Below, in pieces: positions 31,693 through 42,606 of a DNA stretch of 64,000 nt. A model generated the notes under the pieces. That model saw nothing but the letters and a program-made list of their open reading frames with translations. It made no database searches and was not told where the DNA came from. The translations under genes were made by a program, and so were the position numbers. Numbering within the stretch: position 1 is the stretch's first letter; each line of letters opens with the position of its first letter. Source of the stretch: Prostheceraeus crozeri (lineage: Eukaryota; Platyhelminthes; Polycladida; Euryleptidae); assembly GCA_907163375.1 (NCBI GenBank), contig CAJQUW010002205.1, positions 726,501-790,500 of the forward strand, in the 5' to 3' direction.

Positions 31693-34600
31693 CATGTAGC
31701 TATATTCGATTGTGCTGAATTTGCACTTTCAAGATAGTGCATCACATAATACTCTTTTTCAGTCGACGAGGCTTTTCTTTTTCTTCGTCGCTATTTTTGC
31801 TCCTTTCCATCATTCAGTGTCACTTTTTGGTTTTGATTACAAAGTCAATTGAGTTTCAGTTGCATAATTTTCCGAAAGTAAAAATAATTTCATAATTAAT
31901 CTGGGAAGTTTTCCGCCGACAAATTGAAAACAGTAAAAATCCTCTTAATGATGGTAATAACAGTATATTGAACATTCGATCTTTTTCTTTCATAATGTGT
32001 CCAAAATTTCCCCTGATTTCTGTCGAGAATTTTCCTTTATCCTACTTTTGACTTCAGGAAAGATAGGCCTACATCAAAACATGTTTTTCAAAATACGCTT
32101 TTTATAAATCGTAATTGAGATGGCAGTTACTATTGATGAGCATGACATGAACTTTCTGATTGGCTCCTTGATGTTTGATTCTGAACAAGAGCATAAGAAG
32201 ACAAATGTTCCAGTAATCCTATGCCTTGCTGAAGAGGAGGATCGAAGGATAGAATACTGCCAAGAAATCGGTCGCTGCCAACAAATACTATAGGCCATAG
32301 AGTACAGTAGATATATTAGGTAGAGTGGTAACTCCGCATTTATTAAATCCCCAATGTGTATACACTTTTGAATTTAGTAAATGAACTCATGGCAGATACA
32401 GGCGGTATTTTCAAGAAATGTGAGATATACAAATCTTTGCAGTTTTGCAGAAATTACAATGGAATTGAATGATCATGACTGTAATGCAGAAGGAAAGATG
32501 GTATTTCACATATTCTCGCGACAGCCTTGGAGATTCAATGTTTGCTAAATTAGCAATTCGATGGTTTCCTATTACTTTCTTGCTCAACCTCAAGGGTATT
32601 TTCTTAAGCTTGATCATATCACAGGCAACCTGCCACTTGCAGAGCAAAATCAGATAATCAAAGACAATGACTTCATTCAAATTTGAAAGAAGTAAACAGT
32701 TCCACATCACTATTCAGATTCAAGAAATGAAACATGAGTTTAGTGATCGAATCATAAAATCATACCGGTGAAAATTGAATGAAAAACTTGAAATTTCAGC
32801 CAAGAAAGCACGAATAATATCGCGACTTTTTCATGAAGACTTTCATTATAATACAATTCATGAAATTCCCCTGATAATCAGCTTCATTTCCGCTTAGTTA
32901 GTATGCTTATTAGCAAATATTCATTCCTTTTGGTATCCAACATGTTTCATACTACTTATATAGGAGAGTGATCTCGGTAGTATTTAAATTGGCAAATTTT
33001 GACTTTTTTCAAAAGTGCTCAAATAATTTTTTAGACGACGGGAGCGTAATCTCCGCAAAAAACTGAATCTTTTGATATAAAAATTTTCACTGTATACAGA
33101 TACTTTTTGAGTCGACACTCTACCTATATACTTACTCAATGGAAACTACTATTGGTTAATATCACAACGTAGCTTCATTTAGTTTTAAACAAGACATGCT
33201 TTCTCTATGTACCACCCCCTTCAATTAATTAATATCTTGCCATCAGAATATCATGACATTTTTCTGTATTAGTATAGTAGTGATATTTAGGTCACTTTTG
33301 CAATATTTCATAATTTATACTAAGGCAAATTTCTGCACAAGATCGTCTAAGTCTTTTCTATTGATTATCCAAGCCATGTGTTCTCACATTCTATAACAGC
33401 ACATCATCCGCATTTATGAGTGATGTCGAAAGAAAAGCGAAATGCTTGTCATTTTAAGCCTTTGCTGACAAGACCCTTGAAATATTTCCTATAGTTGCCT
33501 CTTTACCTCTACTAATATGTCACCGGTTGTAGGCCTAATTGTAAGCATACTCACAACCAGCATGTTATCGACATTGCCGGTGCAATATTTCAAGTCAGCT
33601 TTGCTGCTTTGCTGATTCATTTCGTTGGTTGTGCAACTTAAATGAAACGAGGTCAAATGCTGGAACGAAAAAGCAAAAATTCGTGGAAAATAGAAGCCTG
33701 ATCTTTGCTTTAAAACTTTCCGAAAAATGCTTTTTTAATCGCATTCAAATCCTACTCGCGTGAGACATCTTCACTGCCTTGTCATAACAACAAAAAATCC
33801 TTTCTTATTCCAATTTCGCATCACACATTAATGTTGATCAATGAAAATATTATCGGTAATTTCCATATCACTACATTGGATAAATTCACATTCTAAACCA
33901 ATTGAAACTGGACATTCAGAATCTCGTGAGAATACACGAGCGTTGAATCGATGTCAGCATCGACTCTTGAACGACTTTATATGAATTGCGACTTGTACGA
34001 TTAGCTGAGATGCCATTGTCGACGCCAGTATCCTTTTCAAAGTCACTGAATTCAGAAAAGCTAGTAATAGATACAAATGCCTCATTTCAATCAAACTAAC
34101 TGCAGAGAAAAAATTGTTCAATTTTGATAATGAGTTGATGACCTGATTAATGCTGCGACTTTGCGAAAGAAAGGACATCAACATCAAAAGATGTGAGAGA
34201 CGATAAATTATAATTTTCCAATCTGCAAATTACGCATGGACGTTGAATTTGACTTGATGCTAACAGAGTAATGGAATTGATAACTTGATTGATGAAGCCG
34301 AAAATCCAACCCTTTAGGAATATATTGATAGGATGCAACTCTGTCGTCTATGCAGATCTGATAAAGCTTTCCGCAAGGAATATAAAACCTCGAAAGAAAG
34401 AATTAGAAATATTCATGCAAGTGCAACGGATGAAATGTTGAGCTCATATTCAATATGATTGCCTCCATTTTGATCTGCTTGGGAACTTCTATTTTAGATC
34501 AACATCAATTAGTGGTATAGAAATTCATCCCTCGAGAAATTTGACAATTGTTATTAAGGAATGCACGTATGGTGATGTAACAGTGCAGTATGGCGGCAGA

Positions 34601-35233
34601 GCTGTAATAGTAATTTAATGAAAATCTCATAGTGCAAATAAGGGGTACCGCTTATCGGATCTGAAAGGAAGAGAGCTGTTCAATCTAGTTATTTAATGAC
34701 AGTTAAGTTATATTATCAGTTATCAGCTAAGTCCATTGGCTTGAATTCACTGCAGAAATAACATTTACTCACCAATTTTTCATGACAGTAGCTAGCCCTT
34801 TTTATGATAAGGAAACGATTGCTTATATCTAAATCAACACTTCGACAAGACCTGGCTGATGGCTTATTAGGGAATTTATTGCAAGAATTTTGCAGATGAC
34901 GGGCCTATTGTGCATGCAATTATCTTTAATTATGTTGTTTGTATGGATCCGTATATCAAGCGTTTCTTAAATCAGATTAACAGTTGCATTTAGTATTAGA
35001 GAAGTTTTAATTTTTCTAAAAATCGTTGAATTCAGCCCAGTAGAAGGTCAAATGTATTCATCTAAACTTACTTTGAGGAGTCATATGAAGAGTATTTCTT
35101 TCAAATGTCTGAATTTTGCCTCTATACAAGCATTATGCTTGGCACCTGTCGGTGAAACGCATCCCTTTTTACAGGCCCCTTCTTGTAAGTACAACGCTTC
35201 GAAAGTATAAAAGTCAGTAAATAGCTATGTTCA
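31693..35233. other. Intergenic stretch without a confident gene
   Basis: Mostly AT-rich sequence. One small frame at 32120-32293 is listed separately. The copies of TAGGCCTA at 32064 and 33530 belong to a scattered octamer discussed in the findings. No TIRs, LINE motifs or splice-bounded exons were recognised. Confidence 0.5.
32120..32293 (+). other. Small open frame of 57 codons, unassigned
   Basis: The frame begins MAVTIDEHDMNFLIGSLM and ends EEEDRRIEYCQEIGRCQQIL. It is acidic and has a more protein-like composition than neighbouring frames. It starts with ATG and stops at TAG. It shows no domain I recognise, no signal peptide and no splice signals of note, so it may be chance or a fragment of a lost gene. 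Confidence 0.2.
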
Positions 35234-35281
35234 GTTGAGAAGAACCAAGTTTTGTTGGATATTCAAAATTTAATAATTTGC

Positions 35282-35329
35282 ATATACGATATATTTCGAT
35301 CAGCACCTGCAGATCATCTTCAGGCAAAT
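35282..35329 (-). ncRNA. Hammerhead ribozyme motif, left PLE end
   Basis: On the minus strand the core is CTGAAGA (35323-35317), stem II GATC paired with GATC around TGCAGGTGCT, GAAA, then stem III AT-AT-AT (2 bp, 2 nt loop) and the cleavage base C at 35288. Flanking bases ATTTGC and GTATAT form stem I with five of six pairs. All catalytic core positions are present. It is a minimal hammerhead like those reported in PLEs. Confidence 0.65.
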
Positions 35330-35578
35330 GATTCTATTCTGCATAATTCAAAAAAACTCAACAAACAAACATAGCAATATATAAACACACAAATGAAGGG
35401 TAGAGGCGACAGATAGTGCTGGGTTACTTTGTACCAGTAGCTTAAGCAAATTGATATCTTTGATCTAACTGACATAGAACAAGTGAAAAAGGTAGTACTG
35501 GGTTATAATTTACCGGCTGTGAGGTGAAATTATACTCTAACCTGACTATAGGCACACGCAAAGAAAAACTAAATAAAG

Positions 35579-35900
35579 TCAAGTGAAAAGGAAATCACCA
35601 AACTCCTCAAGTTCACTCATACTATTAACTTCAGGTTTTAATTGTTTGATATAGTAAGTTTCACGGAGACGTAAATTATCATTGTCACTTTCATGTCCTA
35701 GCATTGCAGTTTGAAAGATGTTTGTGTGGCATGAGTTGAGATGTATGCTCACAGATGAGTCTTTCTTAGTGATGTGTTCCTTACATCTAAGAGTGTGCAT
35801 CTTACTTCCATGTATTTTTTCTGACACTTACCACATGTTAGTTAGAAAGAAAAGACATTTTTCTTTTGGCAAATGGAATTGTTCTTTATAAGGTAATTTT
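35579..35900 (-). pseudogene. PLE GIY-YIG endonuclease C-terminus
   Basis: The minus-strand frame reads KDSSVSIHLNSCHTNIF, then LGHESDNDNLRLRETYYIKQ and LKPEVNSMSE. This is the end of the GIY-YIG nuclease domain of Penelope-like elements: a conserved SxxxxHxxxxxH block, LxxExxxxxRxxxETxYI, and a final KP. The upstream part is present only as broken sequence (NIPFAKRK-like near 35860). The domain nicks target DNA to prime reverse transcription; here it is incomplete. Confidence 0.8.
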
Positions 35901-36159
35901 GTAGTGAGCATGTTTGACCAGTTTGCATTTGTTTTAATTGCTGACGCAATGCTAGTCAGGTTAGAATAATTTCACTCTACTGGTAAATTGCATCCTAGTA
36001 GGCCACCTGCTTCAATTGTTCTATGTCAAAGATATCAATTTGCTCTAGTCAGTGGTGCAAGGTAACCCAGTACTACCTGTCGCCTCTACCTTTCATTTGT
36101 GTGTTTATATATTACTATGTTTGCTTGTTGAGTTCTTTTGAATGATGCAGAATAGATTC

Positions 36160-36207
36160 ATTTGCCTGAAGATGATCTGCAGGTGCTGATCGAAAGATAT
36201 CGTAAAT
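36160..36207 (+). ncRNA. Hammerhead ribozyme motif, right PLE end
   Basis: The core CTGAAGA lies at 36166-36172, stem II GATC with GATC, and GAAA at 36192-36195. Stem I is six consecutive pairs (ATTTGC with GTAAAT, including one G-U). The expected stem III reads AG-AT-AT, so one of its two pairs is lost compared with the left copy. C36201 is the would-be cleavage base. It faces the left copy in opposite orientation. Confidence 0.6.
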
Positions 36208-36262
36208 ACAAATTATTAAATTTTGAATATCCAACAAAACTTGGTTTTCCCAACTCAAGATA

Positions 36263-37037
36263 ATGATGTCAAGCCAAGGTATCTTCACATCAATAACAGC
36301 ATCATGATAATCCATTATAAGACATTTATTAAATACAATCCCAAAGAATACAAGTAATGAATATTTTATTCAATGTAGGATCAAGCATAAATGAATTAAT
36401 GTGGGGAATGAAAATTTTAAATTGCTATTTGTGCATTAAAGATGGATGAGAAAAAAAATCAATAGGCCTACCTTCTTGGAAAAGCTTACTTGCCAAATAT
36501 GCTGTTCAGTGACCTTCATGTAAATCTGAGTAATGCTTATCAGCGGATTAAGCAGTGGGGCCAAATCCCCCCCACCGGAAGCTCGATGCCCTTCAGAGCT
36601 CCATCTGGATATATCCTAAATAAATTCATCTGATAAATTTACCAGTTCAAAAGTCAAAAAGAGGTTTAATTCCAAGAACATTGGAAAACAGGAGCATGTA
36701 CACTCACATATGCATAACACAGCTTGAAAACAGTCTGCGATCGCTGCTGTTGAAAAAAATATTCCAAACAGGAAGGAGAGGAGATTTGTCGATAAAAAAT
36801 TTCCAGATTTCATGCTTATTGGTTGGTGCTTTCTTCAGATAAAAAGTCGTAAATCTTTTGCTTTTTGGATGAACTGCGTAATGGTTTTTACCACCTTTGG
36901 AGTTGAAAAATTCATTAATTTATTGAATTCTGTTGCATTGTTTCAGTAGCATAGCAGAGGCGCTGTTTCTTGTCGCAAATTTTGATATGGCGCACAACTA
37001 TCACAAAATGATACAGAGTACGCTAGCGTAAGGAATG
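36263..37037. other. Non-coding stretch
   Basis: No gene is recognised. Two short minus-strand frames (36315-36115, partly in the PLE end, and 36813-36616) have no domain features. Confidence 0.5.
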
Positions 37038-37205
37038 CCTGTGCCAGGGCCACGAAACAGAGGGCGACCAAAGAAGACATGGGAGCGACAGGTGCTGGAG
37101 GACATTAAGATCATTGGAGCCTCAACCGTGGATGCATTAGACCACCCGAGATGGAAGAGGAAAATTAGGCTGCCCCCATCACTGGGACAAGGCCTTTCAA
37201 GGTGA
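37038..37205 (+). pseudogene. LINE polyprotein C-terminus (RTE-like)
   Basis: Fifty-five codons read GPRNRGRPKKTWERQVLEDI, then TVDALDHPRWKRKIRLPPSL, ending at TGA 37203-37205. This is the GRPKKxWxxxVxxDI..xxDRxxWRRxV tail of RTE/CR1-type LINE proteins. The part upstream (36960-37030) does not continue the protein clearly. No simple 3' tail is obvious. It is a separate subfamily from the copy at 2411. Confidence 0.75.
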
Positions 37206-39509
37206 GCAAGGTTATTCCTAAATACTTATATATTATATTTGTCAACTATTTCTATGGATGCCATTTTTTTATCGAGAACGATGTCAATTTTGTTTGTCCT
37301 AGTAGATATATTGTGAGTCATAAGGAAAAGAAAAGGACGCACTGTCAAGTTTGACCATGATCAATGGCTTATGTTAGCAGTACCTTTACTCTATGGTAGT
37401 ACCCACCAAAATTAGATGTGTGGCTTACTGACCCGCAAGTTGCGGACAGTATTCTTTATAAGTCCACGATTTAATTTAGTTGCCAACTTCTGACTGCTTC
37501 AAGAAATAATTGCGCAAAATACATTATTTTTAATTAACTTCTCATTGAAGCTGTTTATTTTCAACAAAACTTTTACTATTTTGAGGCACATGTTCCAAAG
37601 CTAATTTGAAGTGCGTCTCATCGTCAGCTGCAGTCAGTAGGTACGGTAGAGACAGAAAGTGTATAAAGTTTCATCTCATTATGAAATATCAAAGGAAAAT
37701 TATTCACAATCATAGCGAAAAAAAATTTGCTCACAAATAAAGAATAGATGGAATCTCTCCAACCTGAAAAATGAAAACTAATGAAAAGTTAAGCAATTAT
37801 TTAAGATTGAGGCAACTGACGGAAGTGAATGTGTGTTTGTTTCTTAGAATTTCCAATATTCAGGCACATCACCAAGTATGGGCATTTGAACTGAAGTTGT
37901 GTCATCAGTGCTTCAGAGATACGGGTTCGTATAGCAGCGAGTTAATGGAGATAAGTGTATTAACCAACACATGATAGATTATAACAAAATAATTATATAG
38001 TAGCTATAGGCTTGAATTCTCTTCATCATCTGCAACCTTTCTGCAGCAATCACCATTCTGCTGCTTAGGGAGAAATATCAAATATTTTTATGATCACCTC
38101 ATTTACATTATATAATGCTTGCGTCTGAAATTATGGAAAAGACTTTTCAAATTGATATGAATTGTATCTATAAGAGTTTCATGTCAGTAGGCCTTTACAA
38201 ATACTTGCATATCAGTCTCTTTTTGAATATTATCGTGTACGTTTATCATATCTTTATTAAGCGCGTGCTTATGTGTAATTAAGCTAAACGGAATTGGAAA
38301 GTTGTATTTCGCTATTATCACCTGTAGAGGACCTAATTAAATCATATAATTCTATAATTAAAAAAATAATGATGCATTTCTTGGTACAGCTCAAGATGGC
38401 ATAACCATGTCAATACAGTTCGTTTGACAAATACTGTTCGCGTTCAGATCCCAATGCAGATACTGAATTCAAATAAATGATAGCGCGTGTCTGATTTCAT
38501 TTTATGCAATATTTCATGTCTGAGAATTCACGATTTTGATATTCTCGAAGTTGGGATTTCGCTATTCTAGGGATTCGCTGCTTTGGTAATAATTGATAAT
38601 ATTGATATTAATAATGATAATGCTGTTTTGCTTAAACAATAGAATATTCAAATCAGCCTTGACCAAATAAATTTAATGCTGTATGTGATGCCGATGTTAA
38701 AAAGTAATGAAAATCTAAATGAACATCTAAGCTAACGTTTTACCTGACACTCACTTGCAGTTGATGCACTTATCAAAGCAGCAAAGCGTTGTCCGTTATA
38801 AATGAATGATGTATGAGAGCCTTTGGATTCTCTGACATTATCCGGAGCAGATAAAAACAAATTGTTGCTCCATTACTTTGATCACGCGGTCACGGAGATT
38901 TAAATCAGCATCAACACAATGTTGCAATTTGATTTGGTTGATAGAAAAGCAGAACACGAAAGATTCCTCATTTAGTATATTAATTACTGTCTATTGTTAT
39001 TTGAAACCTTATTATGCATATGGGAGCGCATCCTTGACATTTGCATAGTCATTTTTATCACTTATCAAATAACACAGTTATCTATTCAAAAATAAGCAAC
39101 ACATTAATTCTAGTAAAGTTTACGCCAACATGCAGTTACCCGTGGGTGACAGCGATCGATCCGCCTGATCTTCGCTTTCTCAGAAGGTATAATTTGATGA
39201 ACGCATGTAAATACTAGTTGCATACTGATGCAGTTCCACAAGATCACGAAAAAACAAAGTATTCTGTTTCAAACTTACTGATAAATGCTATATGAAGAAA
39301 ACATATATCGAAGGAAGACATCAGCAAAATTCAGCCACAAAAGTCGAAGAAATAAAAAGATATGATCGGCGACTAATTTATCCGCTGGCCGATGTTGAGA
39401 GTCTGTGAGTTACAGTAGACGCTTTTGTCAACAGCATTGAATTCGTGCATGAAGCTGTAAAGACAGTGAGCGTTGGAATTTCCCATGACATATCTTTTGG
39501 AAATCTATA
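37206..39509. other. Intergenic stretch, no gene seen
   Basis: AT-rich. There are no domain-bearing frames, no paired termini and no tandem arrays beyond short A/T runs. Confidence 0.5.

Positions 39510-39562
<53 letters not shown>
39510..39562. repeat. (CA)n(TA)n microsatellite
   Basis: About 14 bp of CA repeat run into about 38 bp of TA repeat, ending exactly where the left PLE copy begins. The right PLE copy ends beside a short ATATATTA. PLEs often insert next to such AT microsatellites. Confidence 0.9.
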
Positions 39563-39567
<5 letters not shown>

Positions 39568-39601
39568 AACTAGAACCCAAATAGTCAAATCAAAAACAAT
39601 T

Positions 39602-39642
39602 GATGCACGAGCGCTTTCATTTCAATCAATCTTCAAGTGCAT
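39602..39642 (-). ncRNA. Hammerhead-like motif, left PLE copy (one core change)
   Basis: The same motif as in the right copy, on the minus strand: AATGCAC, TTGAAGA, then GAAAGCGCTCGTGCAT. The first core base reads T instead of C, so CUGA becomes UUGA, which should reduce or abolish cleavage. Stems I and III are preserved. Confidence 0.5.
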
Positions 39643-39719
39643 TCAAAAATACATTTAAAATGAAAATTATAGATGATAACATGCATAATACAAAAAATAG
39701 GTTATAGATATAAAACGTT

Positions 39720-41081
39720 TCATAGATTTCTTGTAGATGAATTATTGAGCTTAAGCTTGAATAGATCTATGAAATATCTTTCTTTACATTTGCGTTCTAT
39801 GTCACTATCAATTTGAATCTTATAAAATGGGAAAATCTTAAAATGTCCTTTGCCACATTTCTCAAGATGTTCACTCAGCTTTATTTGTCTGTAGATGGGA
39901 TTATTCAATTGCTGTTTGTGGACTCTAACTCTAGCTCTTAAGGATGTACCTGTTTCACCTATGTAGTATTCTTTACAGCCATGACAAGTTATAACATAAA
40001 TTAGATTAGAAGATGCACAAGTCATATCACTTTTTATAACAAATATTTTTCCATTGAAGTTATAAGAGTTACCTTCCATTAAAAATTGGCATGTACCACA
40101 ACGTTGGTCATTACATCTAGTGACAGAAAAATTGTTAATATCATTTTCTAAAAATTTCGATTTACACAGGATTTGTTTCACATTTTTAGATTGCCGTTTT
40201 CTGTTGAAAAATAATTTGTCTTTGAAGATGTCTTTAGTCTGTGGATCACTTTTCAAAATTGAGTTAAAATGATTAATCATGGGAAGAACATTTATATTTC
40301 GAGGATTATGCGTGCATACAAAAGGAATCAGGGAATTGTTGTTATTTCTTTTTACATCATTATCATTTATTAAGGTTGAACGATCAAGCTGTAATGCCTT
40401 GGATATACCATCATCGATTAAAGAATTTGGATAACAGTGCTTTTTCAAAAATGATTTCAAGTCATCTAGTCGCTTTTTGCGGATTGATATATCGCTAACA
40501 ATGATACATATTCTTCTAACAAGACTGTATGGAATTGAACGCTTAATGTGAGATGGATGACAAGAACCAAAATTCAAATATTGGTGTGTATCTGTTGGTT
40601 TATAAAAAACATTTGTGAAAATCCTATCTTCATTTTTAATTACAAGGATATCTAAGAAAGGGATCTCATTTTCACTGAATTCCATGGTAAATTTTATATC
40701 AGCATTTAATTCATTTAAAATATGATGGAAGGCATGCAATTTATCTAAATCAAATTCCCATATTAGGAAGCAATCATCCAAATAACGTTTCCAATTTTTT
40801 GAAATTGATTCTGCGAAAAAACCCATTGCTGTACCTTTTATTTGAATATAATTTCCGTTTCCGAATACAAATGCATTGTTTTCCAATATCAATTGTAAGC
40901 TTTCCAATATAAAGTCTTCAATGATTCTCCGACAAGTCAGACTTTGGAATTGTCTAAGCCAATATTTCACAGCAGTTATACCCAGATTATGAGGAATATT
41001 AGTGTATAGACCAACAACATCAAAAGTTACTAATATAGAAGATGGAGGAACACTTTTTGGAAGACGATTTAAGAAAAACAA
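39720..41081 (-). CDS. Penelope-like reverse transcriptase/GIY-YIG endonuclease, left copy, partial
   Basis: An open frame of 453 codons. PLE proteins reverse-transcribe their RNA at a nick made by their own GIY-YIG nuclease. The start carries the RT block LVTFDVVGLYTNIP (about 17-30, catalytic Asp21), followed by YIQIKGTAMG and RYLDDCFLIW with the YLDD active site. The C-terminal half has the cysteine cluster CNDQRCGTC and the GIY-YIG nuclease (LIYVITC, EYYIGETG, then RARVRVHKQQL), ending RYFIDLFKLKLNN. The RT region is internally shorter than in the right copy, and the N-terminal part of the element is missing, so it is an incomplete copy. Confidence 0.9.
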   Translation of the reverse strand: MFFLNRLPKSVPPSSILVTFDVVGLYTNIPHNLGITAVKYWLRQFQSLTCRRIIEDFILESLQLILENNAFVFGNGNYIQIKGTAMGFFAESISKNWKRYLDDCFLIWEFDLDKLHAFHHILNELNADIKFTMEFSENEIPFLDILVIKNEDRIFTNVFYKPTDTHQYLNFGSCHPSHIKRSIPYSLVRRICIIVSDISIRKKRLDDLKSFLKKHCYPNSLIDDGISKALQLDRSTLINDNDVKRNNNNSLIPFVCTHNPRNINVLPMINHFNSILKSDPQTKDIFKDKLFFNRKRQSKNVKQILCKSKFLENDINNFSVTRCNDQRCGTCQFLMEGNSYNFNGKIFVIKSDMTCASSNLIYVITCHGCKEYYIGETGTSLRARVRVHKQQLNNPIYRQIKLSEHLEKCGKGHFKIFPFYKIQIDSDIERKCKERYFIDLFKLKLNNSSTRNL

Positions 41082-41151
41082 ATCATCACGAACGAAAAAA
41101 TTCTGTAAAAATTTGAATCTTGAAGCATAATAAGAATAGAGTTTTTATAAA

Positions 41152-42444
41152 ATCATTGAAGACTTTATATTGGAAAGCTTGCAATTGATATTGGAAAACA
41201 ATACATTTGTATTCGGAAACGGAAATTATATTCAAATAAAAGGTCCAGCAATGGGTACTAAAGTAGCACCCACTTGTGCCACCCTTACCCTCGGATACTT
41301 GGAGGTAAAATTAAAAGAAAGACTCATCGAAACATGGGGAGAAGATTTCGCAGAATCAATTTCAAAAAATTGGAAACGATATTTGGATGATTGCTTCCTA
41401 ATATGGGAATTTGATTTAGATAAATTGCATGCCTTCCATCATATTTTAAATGAATTAAATGCTGATATAAAATTTACCATGGAATTCAGTGAAAATGAGA
41501 TCCCTTTCTTAGATATCCTTGTAATTAAAAATGAAGATAGGATTTTCACAAATGTTTTTTATAAACCAACAGATACACACCAATATTTGAATTTTGGTTC
41601 TTGTCATCCATCTCACATTAAGCGTTCAATTCCATACAGTCTTGTTAGAAGAATATGTATCATTGTTAGCGATATATCAATCCGCAAAAAGCGACTAGAT
41701 GACTTGAAATCATTTTTGAAAAAGCACTGTTATCCAAATTCTTTAATCGATGATGGTATATCCAAGGCATTACAGCTTGATCGTTCAACCTTAATAAATG
41801 ATAATGATGTAAAAAGAAATAACAACAATTCCCTGATTCCTTTTGTATGCACGCATAATCCTCGAAATATAAATGTTCTTCCCATGATTAATCATTTTAA
41901 CTCAATTTTGAAAAGTGATCCACAGACTAAAGACATCTTCAAAGACAAATTATTTTTCAACAGAAAACGGCAATCTAAAAATGTGAAACAAATCCTGTGT
42001 AAATCGAAATTTTTAGAAAATGATATTAACAATTTTTCTGTCACTAGATGTAATGACCAACGTTGTGGTACATGCCAATTTTTAATGGAAGGTAACTCTT
42101 ATAACTTCAATGGAAAAATATTTGTTATAAAAAGTGATATGACTTGTGCATCTTCTAATCTAATTTATGTTATAACTTGTCATGGCTGTAAAGAATACTA
42201 CATAGGTGAAACAGGTACATCCTTAAGAGCTAGAGTTAGAGTCCACAAACAGCAATTGAATAATCCCATCTACAGACAAATAAAGCTGAGTGAACATCTT
42301 GAGAAATGTGGCAAAGGACATTTTAAGATTTTCCCATTTTATAAGATTCAAATTGATAGTGACATAGAACGCAAATGTAAAGAAAGATATTTCATAGATC
42401 TATTCAAGCTTAAGCTCAATAATTCATCTACAAGAAATCTATGA
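41152..42444 (+). CDS. Penelope-like reverse transcriptase/GIY-YIG endonuclease, right copy, 5' truncated
   Basis: The frame is open from about 41152 with no natural start, because the element is truncated in the RT domain. Present are KGPAMGTKVAPTCATLTLGY (RT block with the AP..A signature), RYLDDCFLIWEF with the catalytic aspartates, and FSENEIPFLDILV. The Cys-rich linker CNDQRCGTC comes next, then the GIY-YIG domain: LIYVITCHGCKEYYIGETG, an Arg/His pair in RARVRVHK, and a C-terminal KERYFIDLFKL. The sequence is virtually identical to the left copy where both exist. The RT block preceding it is absent, so it cannot be a working enzyme on its own. Confidence 0.9.
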   Translation: MIEDFILESLQLILENNTFVFGNGNYIQIKGPAMGTKVAPTCATLTLGYLEVKLKERLIETWGEDFAESISKNWKRYLDDCFLIWEFDLDKLHAFHHILNELNADIKFTMEFSENEIPFLDILVIKNEDRIFTNVFYKPTDTHQYLNFGSCHPSHIKRSIPYSLVRRICIIVSDISIRKKRLDDLKSFLKKHCYPNSLIDDGISKALQLDRSTLINDNDVKRNNNNSLIPFVCTHNPRNINVLPMINHFNSILKSDPQTKDIFKDKLFFNRKRQSKNVKQILCKSKFLENDINNFSVTRCNDQRCGTCQFLMEGNSYNFNGKIFVIKSDMTCASSNLIYVITCHGCKEYYIGETGTSLRARVRVHKQQLNNPIYRQIKLSEHLEKCGKGHFKIFPFYKIQIDSDIERKCKERYFIDLFKLKLNNSSTRNL

Positions 42445-42521
42445 AACGTTTTATATCTATAACCTATTTTTTGTATTATGCATGTTATCATCTATAATTT
42501 TCATTTTAAATGTATTTTTGA

Positions 42522-42561
42522 ATGCACCTGAAGATTGATTGAAATGAAAGCGCTCGTGCAT
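42522..42561 (+). ncRNA. Hammerhead ribozyme motif in PLE 3' region
   Basis: It follows the coding region by about 80 bp. Stem I is six perfect pairs (ATGCAC with GTGCAT). The core is CTGAAGA at 42528-42534 and GAAA at 42546-42549. Stem III is AG-CG-CT with cleavage expected after C42555. Stem II (TTGATTGAAAT) is nearly unpaired, so activity is uncertain. The position matches hammerheads reported in PLE terminal repeats. Confidence 0.6.
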
Positions 42562-42606
42562 CAATTGTTTTTGATTTGACTATTTGGGTTCTAGTTTTTC
42601 ATATAT

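Larger units (their letters stand above)
35234..36262 (-). mobile_element. Penelope-like element relic bounded by inverted hammerhead-bearing ends
   Basis: The outer segments 35234-35560 and 35930-36262 are inverted copies of each other. They share TCCAACAAAACTTGGTT, GCCTGAAGATGATCTGC, TGTGTGTTTATATATT and GTCGCCTCTACC among many blocks. Between them lies a minus-strand C-terminal piece of a PLE endonuclease. Terminal repeats in inverted or mixed orientation are a known habit of Penelope-like elements. The reverse transcriptase is missing, so it is a broken fossil. Confidence 0.82.
39563..42606. mobile_element. Two Penelope-like elements head to head, near-identical palindrome
   Basis: The left arm (39563-40926) is the reverse complement of the right arm (41151-42606) with almost no differences over 1.36 kb apart from a shortened stretch in the left copy. 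Both arms include the same coding region, 3' untranslated region and terminal GAAAAACTAGAACCC motif. The 5' ends face each other across about 220 bp, most of it extra 5' coding sequence of the left copy. Neither copy is full length at the 5' end. The near identity means the pair formed recently or is kept alike by gene conversion. Confidence 0.9.
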
